From: an uncultured Lachnobacterium sp.
GTDB lineage: Bacteria > Bacillota > Clostridia > Lachnospirales > Lachnospiraceae
Assembly (NCBI GenBank): GCA_900546625.1
Contig: URDU01000030.1
Location: 1-35,527 of the forward strand
Direction: 5' to 3'
DNA: 35,527 nucleotides
Below are positions 6,883 through 15,043 of the stretch, piece by piece (the first letter of the stretch is position 1; each line of letters opens with the position of its first letter). Below the pieces are notes generated by a model. That model ran no database searches and had not been told where the DNA came from. It saw only the letters and a list, made by a program, of their open reading frames with translations. Both the position numbers and the translations under genes were made by a program.

Positions 6883-7182
6883 AGAAATAAATGGTAGTAT
6901 ATTTCTTCACAGACTCCTTAAATCCTATAATTTCAAGCTTTTGCGATACTTTGTTGTTCATATCATTATTCACCCACCAGGTGAAGAAAATATATGGTAA
7001 AATAGACGTAACAAAACCTATAGATTGGAGTCTTTTACCATGAATAACAACCACCGAATCACACTGAGCACCAATAAGAACATTATTGTTGAGTTTACAA
7101 ATGATACAATAAATCGTTCTGAATAAAGTGTTTTTCAGGAAACATCCAATTTAGGAATTTTGATTAAGAGAGAGATAATAAA
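6883..7182. other. Intergenic stretch after agrD; no firm gene
   Basis: I see no terminator and no clear promoter. A 28-residue frame at 7040-7126 (product starts MNNNHRITLSTNK) has a weak TTGGAG upstream and could be a micro-protein or a gene remnant. A minus-strand frame spanning 6788-7054 contains hydrophobic stretches but overlaps agrD antisense and lacks a good ribosome site, so it is not called. Confidence 0.35.
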
Positions 7183-7725
7183 ATGAAAATATGTTATATA
7201 GTTGTTTCAGCTTTTTTGATTATTTTCTATCCAAGACAATTAACACATCTTATGTGCTTTGGGAGACATCGTGATAAGAATATTGTCAAAAGCAAAGCTG
7301 CTTATTGGGGAATATATTTGTTTTGGACAATTATTTTTTTGATTGGTTGTCTGATGATGGGTTCAGCGATGAAAGTAAATTCTACAATGGATAAATTAGT
7401 GTATTATTTCATTTTAGGAAGTGATAATAGGGATTGTGTTGAATTGGGAAGTGAAGAGAATGATGAGGCATATATTTCTACATATTATACACGAAAGGAA
7501 ATCAATGAGAGCTTTTTATTTGAGGTTGTCCAAAAACATGAATATGCATATGAGATGTGTCAATTACAGGAGTTGATAATTAAGAAACAGGATGAAAGAT
7601 GGATACTTTATTTGAATGATGAGGTGATGGGATATGTAGAAGTAAAAAAAGGTTTTTTAATTAAGGAGTTTTGTTTTGTGTGGGATAGGCAAAAAATAGA
7701 CCAAAGGAGGCAGTTATATGAGTAA
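7183..7725 (+). CDS. Uncharacterised membrane protein
   Basis: The product is 180 residues with two hydrophobic segments: residues 1-16, which could be an anchor or a signal, and about 43-62. A hydrophilic remainder is probably on one face of the membrane. That remainder has acidic and aromatic stretches (SDNRDCVELGSEEND, YISTYYTRKEINES) and a compact C-terminal tract ending KKGFLIKEFCFVWD. The ribosome site (AGAGAGA) is modest. No family recognised. The stop codon overlaps the start of the next small ORF by 8 bases, and both share the AT-rich composition of the agr-like region, so they may belong to the same accessory unit. Confidence 0.65.
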   Translation: MKICYIVVSAFLIIFYPRQLTHLMCFGRHRDKNIVKSKAAYWGIYLFWTIIFLIGCLMMGSAMKVNSTMDKLVYYFILGSDNRDCVELGSEENDEAYISTYYTRKEINESFLFEVVQKHEYAYEMCQLQELIIKKQDERWILYLNDEVMGYVEVKKGFLIKEFCFVWDRQKIDQRRQLYE

Positions 7726-7840
7726 AAAAATGTGCAAGAGGATATTTTCAGTAATTTTATCATTAGGTCTTGTTATGGTTCAATCCATGAATGTTAATGC
7801 AGCAGGTAATGAAATTGGTAAATATTCAGTATTCGTTTAG
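7718..7840 (+). CDS. Short secreted peptide or truncated secreted protein
   Basis: A 40-residue frame with an excellent AAAGGAGG site opens with a signal peptide (MSKKMCKRIFSVILSLGLVM, cleavage likely after VNAA). Only about 11 mature residues follow (GNEIGKYSVFV) before the stop. Base composition changes to the GC-richer chromosomal type right at this point. It is therefore probably the 5' end of a longer secreted protein cut off at an island boundary. A genuine short secreted peptide cannot be excluded. It overlaps the preceding gene by 8 bases. Confidence 0.5.
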   Translation: MSKKMCKRIFSVILSLGLVMVQSMNVNAAGNEIGKYSVFV

Positions 7841-7920
7841 TGGCAGATATGCGGTGCGGACAGGCATCTATTTGGGATTTTAAAAAATAGCAAAAATCTC
7901 TGGACACTGCAACAAACAGG
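7841..7920. other. Probable junction of accessory region and core chromosome
   Basis: Plus-strand frames here read like the tail of a broken gene: one gives SFSGRYAVRTGIYLGF then stop, another RLVADMRCGQASIWDFKK then stop. No start codon with a ribosome site is present. The composition shift supports a rearrangement or insertion edge near 7835-7860. Confidence 0.35.
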
Positions 7921-7992
7921 AGCCTCGCAGGAACACTGCTGTAAAATCCGCTTAGTATGAGCGTATTTTGCAGCAAGTGCTCCTGCGAGGCT
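7921..7992. repeat. Long imperfect inverted repeat (hairpin, possible bidirectional terminator or MITE-like element)
   Basis: Left arm 7921-7952 and right arm 7960-7992 are near-perfect reverse complements. AGCCTCGCAGGA matches exactly at the outer end; inner segments match with three substitutions and one extra base. The loop is about 7 nt. It lies between converging genes, so a shared terminator is plausible, but arms of 32-33 bp are long for that role and only short T-rich ends flank it. Confidence 0.75.
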
Positions 7993-8023
7993 TTGTCATT
8001 TAATCCAATAAACTTAAAACGCT

Positions 8024-9061
8024 TTATTTCTTCTTCCACGCAAGAAGCCTCTCAATATGCAGCGGTTTCCCCTGAATAGCCTGCACCTTCAATCTGTTCT
8101 CCTCACTGAAACCAACCAGAATATCATGATTAGCCTCAGCCAGATAATCGATGATACCATCGATATCAGACTTCGTGTTCTTTGGACAGTGAATATACAG
8201 ATGCTTATTTGCGGAAATATGCAGTGTATATGAGATGCTGAAATGATACCACAGAATCTTGTGCAGGGTAGAGTATTTGTAAATCCATAAAATCTCTTTG
8301 ATAGGCACGATGGCATTGCCATAAGGCGAGGTCATGATAAAATAGTGCTCTGTGATAAACATATCCTCGGTGGCAAGCTGTGGCAGTGTGGCAAGCTCCT
8401 CCTCAGCCTCGGCAAGCAGCTTATGTGGATTGCCGAATACAACAAGATTCTGACATGCCGGTGCCAAAACAGGAAATCTGATGCACAGGATGTAGAATAT
8501 CAGGCTGATAACAGCATAGATAAGAGTGCCAAAATAAAAAACAAACATAAAAATAGTAGTTTTCAAATGGTACTCAGGCTCATTAAGATAGTAGCCTGTT
8601 ATGGTATCGGAGAGTCCCTTGGAATCCCAACTTAGATCCTTAGACAGTTTATTTACAAACTGTGTGTAGGTGCCCTTACCCTTCACGATTTTACCGACCA
8701 CTGTGAGCTTATCGATAGAGGGCAGACCCTCCTCACAGGTGGATGGTGCAAGCAGAACAATAGAGCAGTGCTTATCGCGCATGCAGTAGTAGTAATAGCC
8801 CTTGATATCGTTGCCGTCCTTCATGGTGTAGCCGGTAAAGTAAAGCTTTTTAAGGGTGGTTTTTACATACCTGTCCGAATCCTTGTATGCAGCTTCAAAG
8901 CTGACAGAGTTGTCAATATGTATGGGCGATAAAATATCTCCGAGTGAAAATGCAAACCATAGCACGGTAAGCAGAACGATGTATACAATCGGGGAGAAAA
9001 GACGCCTTTTGTAAAATGCTTTGATGTTTTTTGTAATGTAGTGTTCGTAATTATCAATCAT
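8024..9061 (-). CDS. Uncharacterised two-span membrane protein
   Basis: The product is 345 residues. Hydrophobic segments lie at about 24-42 and 168-195. They enclose an extracytoplasmic loop of roughly 125 residues (with CMRDKHCSIVLLAPSTC) and leave a C-terminal cytoplasmic region of about 150 residues. The C-terminal region has a run of beta-strand-like segments (ITEHYFIMTSPYGNAIVPI, then ILWIYKYS) that resemble a PH-like fold seen in uncharacterised Lachnospiraceae membrane proteins. I cannot name the family. No Shine-Dalgarno sequence precedes the ATG; instead a good promoter ends six bases before it, suggesting a leaderless message. It stands alone on the minus strand. Confidence 0.75.
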   Translation of the reverse strand: MIDNYEHYITKNIKAFYKRRLFSPIVYIVLLTVLWFAFSLGDILSPIHIDNSVSFEAAYKDSDRYVKTTLKKLYFTGYTMKDGNDIKGYYYYCMRDKHCSIVLLAPSTCEEGLPSIDKLTVVGKIVKGKGTYTQFVNKLSKDLSWDSKGLSDTITGYYLNEPEYHLKTTIFMFVFYFGTLIYAVISLIFYILCIRFPVLAPACQNLVVFGNPHKLLAEAEEELATLPQLATEDMFITEHYFIMTSPYGNAIVPIKEILWIYKYSTLHKILWYHFSISYTLHISANKHLYIHCPKNTKSDIDGIIDYLAEANHDILVGFSEENRLKVQAIQGKPLHIERLLAWKKK

Positions 9062-9067
9062 ATGCTT

Positions 9068-9096
9068 AGTATAATGGTTTTTGTGCCTTATATCAA
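9068..9096 (-). promoter_or_regulatory. Promoter of a probably leaderless mRNA
   Basis: On the minus strand TTGATA (9091-9096), a 17-bp spacer and TATACT (9068-9073) form a strong sigma-70-type promoter. The ATG of the 8024-9061 gene begins at 9061, so the expected start of transcription coincides with the A of the start codon. Confidence 0.6.
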
Positions 9097-9104
9097 CCTT
9101 GATT

Positions 9105-9132
9105 TTGAGACATTTAATTGTTATTATATAAT
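9105..9132 (+). promoter_or_regulatory. Promoter of the methyltransferase-hslO-nadE operon
   Basis: TTGAGA (9105-9110), a 16-bp spacer and TATAAT (9127-9132). The predicted transcript starts near 9139, leaving a leader of about 90 nt that contains a nested hairpin (listed separately). Confidence 0.6.
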
Positions 9133-9146
9133 CAATAGTAACTATT

Positions 9147-9208
9147 CAGAACCACTGAGAACAAAAAAGCTGATGCGTCATGCTCGCATGTAAGCAGCAG
9201 GGGTTCTG
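9147..9208 (+). promoter_or_regulatory. Structured 5' leader of the methyltransferase operon
   Basis: Nested complementary pairs lie inside the leader: CAGAACC (9147-9153) with GGTTCTG (9202-9208), and inside them GCTG with CAGC and ATGCG with CGCAT. The fold closes about 20 bases before the start codon. It matches no riboswitch I know and has no T-run, so it may affect translation or message stability. Confidence 0.35.
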
Positions 9209-9228
9209 TAACACGAAATGAGGTAATT

Positions 9229-9978
9229 ATGGAAGCATACACGAGTTTTGCCCGGGTGTATGACATGTTCATGGACAATGTGCCATATGAGGTGTGGAGC
9301 AGATATATTGTCGAAAAACTGCGTGCAAATGGTATAGACAGTGGATATGTCGTGGACTTAGGCTGTGGTACGGGAAAGCTTACCACGCTTCTTGCAGATG
9401 CAGGCTATGATATGATAGGCATTGACAATTCTTTTGACATGCTTGATATGGCGCTTGAGAGAGAGGATGACAGAATCCTTTATCTGATGCAGGATATGAG
9501 AGAGTTTGAACCGGGAGAAAAGGTGAGTGCCGTCGTAAGCGCATGTGACAGCATCAATTACATTCTTGAGCCTGAGGATCTGCAGGCAGTTTTTTTCTGC
9601 GTGAGCGAAAGTCTTAAAGAGGGTGGCATTTTTATATTTGATATCAATACTCCATATAAATATGAGGTGCTCATGGCTGATAATACCATAGCTGAAAACC
9701 GTGATGAGGGCAGCTTTATATGGGACAATTATTATGATGCCGATGAGAAAATAAACGAGTATGACCTGACACTTTTTATAAAGGAGCAGTCAGAGGATGA
9801 GGATGACATCTACAAGAAGTTTGAGGAAACTCATTTCCAGAGATGCTATGAGATTTCAGAGCTTAAGGAGCTTCTTGAGCAGTCGGGACTTGTGTTTGAT
9901 GCGGTGTATGATGCGTACACAGACGATCAGGTGAAGTGTGACAGTGAGAAGGTCACTGTAATTGCACATAAAGCATAG
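9229..9978 (+). CDS. Class I SAM-dependent methyltransferase
   Basis: The product is 249 residues. SAM-binding motif I is VVDLGCGTGK (residues 41-50), followed by a D-N motif (GIDNSFDML) and an acidic motif (LMQDMREFEP), the order typical of Methyltransf_25/11-type Rossmann enzymes. An FDINTPYKYE stretch follows, as in many small-molecule or cofactor methyltransferases of clostridia. The substrate cannot be read from the sequence. A GAGGT site precedes the ATG. It leads an operon with hslO 23 bases downstream, an arrangement compatible with a housekeeping or stress-protection role. Confidence 0.85.
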   Translation: MEAYTSFARVYDMFMDNVPYEVWSRYIVEKLRANGIDSGYVVDLGCGTGKLTTLLADAGYDMIGIDNSFDMLDMALEREDDRILYLMQDMREFEPGEKVSAVVSACDSINYILEPEDLQAVFFCVSESLKEGGIFIFDINTPYKYEVLMADNTIAENRDEGSFIWDNYYDADEKINEYDLTLFIKEQSEDEDDIYKKFEETHFQRCYEISELKELLEQSGLVFDAVYDAYTDDQVKCDSEKVTVIAHKA

Positions 9979-10001
9979 AATTAGATAATGAGAGGTAAAT
10001 T

Positions 10002-10868
10002 ATGTCAGATTATATAGTAAGAGCGACAGCGGCGGATGCCAATATCAGAGCATTTGCTGTAACATCAAGGGAGATGGTGGAGACAGCCAGAGAGGATCAC
10101 ATGACAACACCTGTCATGACGGCGGCACTTGGCAGGCTTCTTTCAGCAGGAGCCATGATGGGAGCTATGATGAAGGGCGATAAGGATATCATAACTCTTC
10201 AGATACAGTGCAGCGGACCTGCAAAGGGGCTTACCGTCACAGCAGATTCGCACGGCAATGTAAAGGGCTTTGCCATGAATCCACAGGTTGAGCTGCCACT
10301 CAATGCGGCAGGCAAGCTCGATGTGGGTGGAGCGCTTGATCTTGGTATACTCACAGTCATAAAGGATATGGGCTTAAAGGAGCCGTATTCAGGTCAGTGT
10401 GAGCTTAAAACAGGTGAGATAGCTGAGGATCTGACCTATTATTTTGCCACATCTGAGCAGATTCCGTCGGCGGTTGGTCTTGGTGTGCTGGTGGATAAGG
10501 ACCAGAGCGTAAAGCAGGCAGGTGGATTTATCATCCAGCTTATGCCGTTTACACCGGATGAGGTTGTGGACAGGCTTGAAAAGAAAATCACAGAGATTGA
10601 TTCTGTGACACAGATGCTTGACAGGGGACTGACTCCGGAGCAGATACTTGAGGAAATTTTAGGAGATTTTGGGCTTGAAATCACAGATACGACTGAGACA
10701 CGCTTCCACTGTGACTGCTCAAAGGAGCGTGTGAGCAGAGCACTTTCCACACTTAGCAAAAAGGATCTTGATTCCATTATCGCAGATGGTGAGAGCATTG
10801 AGGTAAAGTGCCAGTTCTGTAATAAGGCATATGAGTTTACGGTGGATGAGTTGAAGGAGATGCGCTAA
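10002..10868 (+). CDS. hslO: Hsp33 redox-regulated holdase chaperone
   Basis: The product is 288 residues, the normal family length. Hsp33 holds unfolding proteins during oxidative stress and is switched on when its zinc-binding cysteines form disulfides. The C-terminal zinc motif is intact: CDC (in RFHCDCSKE) followed about 30 residues later by CQFC. The N-terminal domain carries the family pattern: an ALGRLLSAGAMM helix, the GPAKGLTVTAD strand and GVLVDKD. Upstream is the methyltransferase and downstream is nadE, whose TTG start abuts the hslO stop. It acts in the cytoplasm. Confidence 0.95.
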   Translation: MSDYIVRATAADANIRAFAVTSREMVETAREDHMTTPVMTAALGRLLSAGAMMGAMMKGDKDIITLQIQCSGPAKGLTVTADSHGNVKGFAMNPQVELPLNAAGKLDVGGALDLGILTVIKDMGLKEPYSGQCELKTGEIAEDLTYYFATSEQIPSAVGLGVLVDKDQSVKQAGGFIIQLMPFTPDEVVDRLEKKITEIDSVTQMLDRGLTPEQILEEILGDFGLEITDTTETRFHCDCSKERVSRALSTLSKKDLDSIIADGESIEVKCQFCNKAYEFTVDELKEMR

Positions 10869-12779
10869 TTGAAGGACGGATATATAAAGGTCGCTGCAGC
10901 GACACCAAAGGTAAAGGTAGCTGATACTGTATACAACGGACAGCTTATAAAAGCTCTTATGAAGGAGTGCACTGACAACGGGGCAAAGGTGGTTGTTTTC
11001 CCGGAGCTTTGCATCACAGGATACACCTGTCAGGATCTTTTCTGGCAGGATAAGCTCATCGCTGCAGCAGAGGATGAGCTTATAGGGATAGCTGATTACA
11101 GCAGGAGCCTTGACGGCATCTTTTTCATAGGGCTTCCATACGAGATAAACGGCATGCTTTACAATATGGCGGCAGTTGTATCGCGAGGAGAAGTGCTTGC
11201 CATGGTGCCAAAGACATTTCTGCCAAACTACAATGAGTTTTATGAGGCAAGGCATTTTGCATCGGGGGAAAACCTTAGCACATATGTCACACTGAAAAAT
11301 GGACAGCAGGTGTCTGTAGATACTGATTTTATTTTTAGCTGCAAGCAGCTGCCAAAGCTTAAGATAGCGGTGGAGCTTTGTGAGGATCTCTGGACTCCTA
11401 ATCCGCCGAGTATCAGGCATGCGATGTCGGGTGCCACTGTGATTGTCAATCTGTCAGCATCGGATGAGGTGACAGGCAAGGCAATATACAGAAGAGAGCT
11501 TGTGAGCGGACAGTCTGCCAGATTAATCTGTGGATATATTTATGCGTCAGCGGGAGACGGTGAGTCCACACAGGATGTGGTCTACTCAGGACACAATCTC
11601 ATATGTGAAAACGGAAATGTGCTTGCTGAGTCAGGGCGCTTTACAAATGAGACTATATACAGCGAGTTTGATGTAGAAAGAATAGAGACTGAGAGGCGCA
11701 GGATGACAACATTTGTTGTCGAGGATGATCACAGATGGGCTGAGTTTGATCTTGAGGTAAAGGATACCACTCTTAGCCGCTATGTAAACCCGGCTCCTTT
11801 TGTTCCTGCAGATAAGACAGACAGGGACAGACGCTGTGATGAGATTCTTATGATTCAGGCTATGGGGCTTAAAAAGAGATTAGAGCATACCAACTGCAAG
11901 ACCGCGGTTATCGGCATTTCAGGAGGACTCGACTCCACACTGGCACTGCTTGTCACGGTAAGAGCATTTGACCTTTTGGGAAAGGATCACAAGGATATCG
12001 CGGCAGTTACTATGCCGGGCTTTGGAACGACAGACCGCACATATGACAATGCGGTAAATCTCATTAAATGCCTTGGAGCTACATTTATCGAGGTGGATAT
12101 AAAGGATGCTGTAAATATACATTTCAGGGATATCGGACAGGATTCGTCTGTGCATGATGTCACATATGAGAATGGACAGGCGCGCGAGCGCACACAGATA
12201 CTTATGGATATTGCAAACAAGGAAAACGGAATGGTCATAGGTACAGGAGATTTGTCGGAGCTGGCACTCGGCTGGGCTACCTACAACGGAGACCATATGT
12301 CCATGTATGCAGTAAATGCTTCGGTGCCAAAGACTCTGGTGCGCCATCTGGTAAAATACTATGCAGACACCTGTGGCAGCGATTTGCTGGAAAGTACACT
12401 TCTTGATGTGCTTGATACACCGGTTTCTCCTGAGCTTTTACCACCTGAAAACGGTAAGATTTCACAGAAGACAGAGGATCTTGTGGGCCCATATGAGCTG
12501 CATGACTTCTTCCTTTACAATATGCTGCGCTGCGGCTATGCTCCTGCCAAGGTTTACCGCCTTGCAAGGATAGCATTTGAGGGAAAATATGATGATGAGT
12601 TTATTCTCAAATGGCTTAAGAACTTCTATCGCAGATTTTTCGCCCAACAGTTCAAGCGCTCATGTCTGCCGGATGGACCAAAGGTAGGAACAGTTGCGGT
12701 CTCACCGAGAGGAGACCTAAGGATGCCTTCCGATGCGTGCGGACGTATCTGGATGGATGAGGTTGATAAGCTGGGATAA
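10869..12779 (+). CDS. nadE: Glutamine-dependent NAD+ synthetase
   Basis: The product is 636 residues. This enzyme makes NAD+ from deamido-NAD+, ATP and glutamine-derived ammonia. The N-terminal nitrilase-type glutaminase domain has the triad E46 (FPELCITGY), K115 (VPKTFLPNY) and C171 (ELCEDLW). The C-terminal synthetase domain has the PP-loop SGGLDS at 351-356 and the GTGDLSELALGW motif. The start is a TTG placed directly after the hslO stop. An AAGGAGA site inside the end of hslO supports it, and the family N-terminus fits this start with no room for an ATG. It is followed 14 bases later by the C39-like gene. Confidence 0.95.
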   Translation: MKDGYIKVAAATPKVKVADTVYNGQLIKALMKECTDNGAKVVVFPELCITGYTCQDLFWQDKLIAAAEDELIGIADYSRSLDGIFFIGLPYEINGMLYNMAAVVSRGEVLAMVPKTFLPNYNEFYEARHFASGENLSTYVTLKNGQQVSVDTDFIFSCKQLPKLKIAVELCEDLWTPNPPSIRHAMSGATVIVNLSASDEVTGKAIYRRELVSGQSARLICGYIYASAGDGESTQDVVYSGHNLICENGNVLAESGRFTNETIYSEFDVERIETERRRMTTFVVEDDHRWAEFDLEVKDTTLSRYVNPAPFVPADKTDRDRRCDEILMIQAMGLKKRLEHTNCKTAVIGISGGLDSTLALLVTVRAFDLLGKDHKDIAAVTMPGFGTTDRTYDNAVNLIKCLGATFIEVDIKDAVNIHFRDIGQDSSVHDVTYENGQARERTQILMDIANKENGMVIGTGDLSELALGWATYNGDHMSMYAVNASVPKTLVRHLVKYYADTCGSDLLESTLLDVLDTPVSPELLPPENGKISQKTEDLVGPYELHDFFLYNMLRCGYAPAKVYRLARIAFEGKYDDEFILKWLKNFYRRFFAQQFKRSCLPDGPKVGTVAVSPRGDLRMPSDACGRIWMDEVDKLG

Positions 12780-12793
12780 GTAAGAGGAAAACA

Positions 12794-13750
12794 ATGGGAA
12801 AGACACATAAGAAAACTCATAGAAGGCAAGGAAGCATAAAACGTGCAAGGCGCCGCGACAGGCGCATGAAAATAGGTGCAATAGTCCTTTGTGCAGCGAT
12901 AATCATAACAACATTTCTGGCATGCGGCATGCAGCTTTTAGTTCCTGTAGCTGATGCTGTGGTAAGTGCTGATAATAAGACACAATCAGGAAATGTTGAT
13001 GTGCAGAAGAATAATAACTCGCTTACCGCATCTAAAATGGACTCAGAAAAAAAGCAAAGCAGCTCAGAGGATGTAAATGCTACGGAGCAAAGCAGCGAGC
13101 CGGACAAGGATACGAAGCTTGATGAGATACTTCACAGTGCAAAGTACCCGGGACAGCTAAAGGAGCTTGCGAAGAAAAATGATGAGGCAATTGACTTCAT
13201 ATATGAGTATCCTAAGGAGCATTCGAAAGAGCATGACATTGATCTGACTGCAGAGGCTGCGCAGGATACAGTGCCTCTATTGCAGCAGTGGGATAAGAGA
13301 TGGGGCTATGAAAAGTACAGTGGCAATTATTTTGCGGCGAGCGGCTGCGGTCCGACTTCACTTTCGATGGTTGTATTGTATCTGAAGCATGATGCACAGG
13401 CATCACCTCTTGCGGTGGCAGAGTATGCAAAGGAGGCCGGCTACAGTGTGGATGGCTCCGGAAGTGCATGGGACCTTATGAGTAAGGGCTGCAGGCACTT
13501 CGGTGTAAATGCTAAGAGCGTAAAGGTAAATGAGGATATTTTTAAGGAAAAGCTCGATGAGGGCAATCTGATTGTTGTAAATGTCGGTCCGGGAGATTTC
13601 ACAGACAATGGGCATTTTATGGTAATCACAGGCTATGATGATGAGGGCTTTACCATAAATGATCCAAACAGCATCATAAAGAGCAATACCCACTGGCAGT
13701 TTGAGAGACTGCATTCGCAGATCAGGGCTGCCTGGAGGATGTTTGTATAG
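12794..13750 (+). CDS. Membrane-anchored C39-like cysteine peptidase
   Basis: The product is 318 residues. A very basic N-terminus (residues 1-25) precedes one membrane segment (about 27-50), then a Ser/Asn/Lys-rich linker (about 55-155). The C-terminal domain (about 158-318) is of peptidase C39-like type, with Cys185 in ASGCGPTSLSMV, His274 in GHFMVITGY and Asp290 in INDPN as the likely catalytic set. The domain should face outside the cell. C39-family proteins cleave leader peptides or cell-wall-linked substrates; stand-alone C39_2 proteins of this layout are common in Lachnospiraceae and mostly untested. An AAGAGGAAA site lies before the ATG and a strong terminator follows. Confidence 0.85.
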   Translation: MGKTHKKTHRRQGSIKRARRRDRRMKIGAIVLCAAIIITTFLACGMQLLVPVADAVVSADNKTQSGNVDVQKNNNSLTASKMDSEKKQSSSEDVNATEQSSEPDKDTKLDEILHSAKYPGQLKELAKKNDEAIDFIYEYPKEHSKEHDIDLTAEAAQDTVPLLQQWDKRWGYEKYSGNYFAASGCGPTSLSMVVLYLKHDAQASPLAVAEYAKEAGYSVDGSGSAWDLMSKGCRHFGVNAKSVKVNEDIFKEKLDEGNLIVVNVGPGDFTDNGHFMVITGYDDEGFTINDPNSIIKSNTHWQFERLHSQIRAAWRMFV

Positions 13751-13781
13751 ATAATAGCTGCAATGCGAAATAATAAATAAT

Positions 13782-13821
13782 AAACCTGCTGTGTCATGCA
13801 TGTCTGACACAGCAGGTTTTT
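13782..13821. terminator. Bidirectional intrinsic terminator
   Basis: AAACCTGCTGTGTCA (13782-13796) pairs with TGACACAGCAGGTTT (13805-13819) around an 8-nt loop, with T-runs in both reading directions. It serves the C39-like gene on the plus strand and asnA on the minus strand. Confidence 0.85.
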
Positions 13822-13850
13822 AGTTACATTTTGAATAATTAGTATGCAGA

Positions 13851-14861
13851 TTATAATAACTGAATACTATGCTCCTCACATTCCTTAATTGTCTCCTCAG
13901 GCCACAAAGAGCTTTGTACCTCGCCGATATGAGCCTTTCTGAGGAAGAACATACAGATACGTGACTGTCCGATTCCACCACCGATAGTGTACGGAAGCTC
14001 CTTGTTGAGGATAGCCTTCTGGAATGGAAGCTTGGCGCGCTCAGGACATCCGGCCTTGTCAAGCTGCTCCTTTAGGGCTTTCTCATCTACTCGGATACCC
14101 ATTGATGAAAGCTCAAGTGCGATATCAAGAACAGGATAGTATACGATGATATCAGCGTTTAAAGCCCAGTCATCATAGTCAGGGGCACGTCCGTCGTGAG
14201 GCTCGCCGTTTGCAAGCTTGTCACCAATCTGCATTACACAGATTGCACCCTTTGCCTTTGCGAAATAATACTCGCGCTCCTTTGGAGTATTGTCAGGGAA
14301 CATTTCCTCAAGCTCTGATGTGGTGACAAAGGTGATATCCTTTGGCAGGATCAAATCTATGTAGTCGTACTGTATAGCCATGTACTGCTCGGTCTTGCGC
14401 AGGCATTTGTATACTGTCTTTACTGTTTCCTTAAGGAAGTCTAAGTTTCTGTCCTCCTTGCGGATGACCTTTTCCCAGTCCCACTGGTCAACAAATATAG
14501 AGTGGATATTGTCAGTTTCCTCATCACGTCTTATGGCATTCATATCTGTGTAGATGCCCTCGCCGAGAGAGAAGCCGTATTTCTTTAATGCGTATCTCTT
14601 CCACTTTGCAAGAGAGTGAACGACCTCAGCTTCCTTGTCACCCTGCTCCAGGATGCCGAAGGTAACAGGTCTTTCATATCCGTTTAAGTTATCGTTTAAG
14701 CCTGTGGTAGGATCAACGAAAAGCGGTGCTGAAACACGTGTCAGGGAAAGACGCTGTGCGAGCATGCCCTGGAAGAAATCCTTAACAGTTTTGATGGCAA
14801 GCTGTGTATCGTGAAGATTCAGTGCCGAAGAATAGTCCTTTGGTATTGTTAATTTGCTCAT
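13851..14861 (-). CDS. asnA: Aspartate-ammonia ligase (asparagine synthetase A)
   Basis: The product is 336 residues, the usual AsnA length. It makes asparagine from aspartate, ammonia and ATP, and is related to class II aminoacyl-tRNA synthetases. Family signatures are visible throughout: RVSAPLFVDPTTGLNDNLNG, ERPVTF, VHSLAKWKR, GEGIYTDMNAIRRDE, VDQWDWEKVI, and near the C-terminus GGGIGQSRICMF with FLRKAHIGEVQ. It is a single-gene minus-strand unit. The region upstream (14862-15043) contains a TATAAT on the minus strand at 14919-14924 but no good -35, so the promoter is uncertain. Confidence 0.95.
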   Translation of the reverse strand: MSKLTIPKDYSSALNLHDTQLAIKTVKDFFQGMLAQRLSLTRVSAPLFVDPTTGLNDNLNGYERPVTFGILEQGDKEAEVVHSLAKWKRYALKKYGFSLGEGIYTDMNAIRRDEETDNIHSIFVDQWDWEKVIRKEDRNLDFLKETVKTVYKCLRKTEQYMAIQYDYIDLILPKDITFVTTSELEEMFPDNTPKEREYYFAKAKGAICVMQIGDKLANGEPHDGRAPDYDDWALNADIIVYYPVLDIALELSSMGIRVDEKALKEQLDKAGCPERAKLPFQKAILNKELPYTIGGGIGQSRICMFFLRKAHIGEVQSSLWPEETIKECEEHSIQLL

Positions 14862-15043
14862 TTTAGATTAAACCTCGTTGTATTATAAATTTTTAAATAA
14901 AATTCCTTTAACCTGATTATTATATCACAATTTTTCTAGAAAGATAGTCCATAATATGATAAAATTAGATAGTTTAAAGCGAAACAATATCGTTTTACCT
15001 TATTTTTACGTGTTCAGGGTGTTAAGAAAGGTAGCAGATTGAT

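Noticed and set aside
6788..7054. 88-residue minus-strand frame with hydrophobic stretches
   Set aside because: It lies antisense to agrD, has no convincing ribosome site, and its composition can be explained by the AT-rich DNA.
7794..8039. 81-residue minus-strand frame
   Set aside because: It runs through the long hairpin and the tail of the 8024-9061 gene and has no family features.
10719..11420. 233-residue minus-strand frame opposite hslO and nadE
   Set aside because: It is a shadow of two well-supported plus-strand genes, with no family features or start signal.
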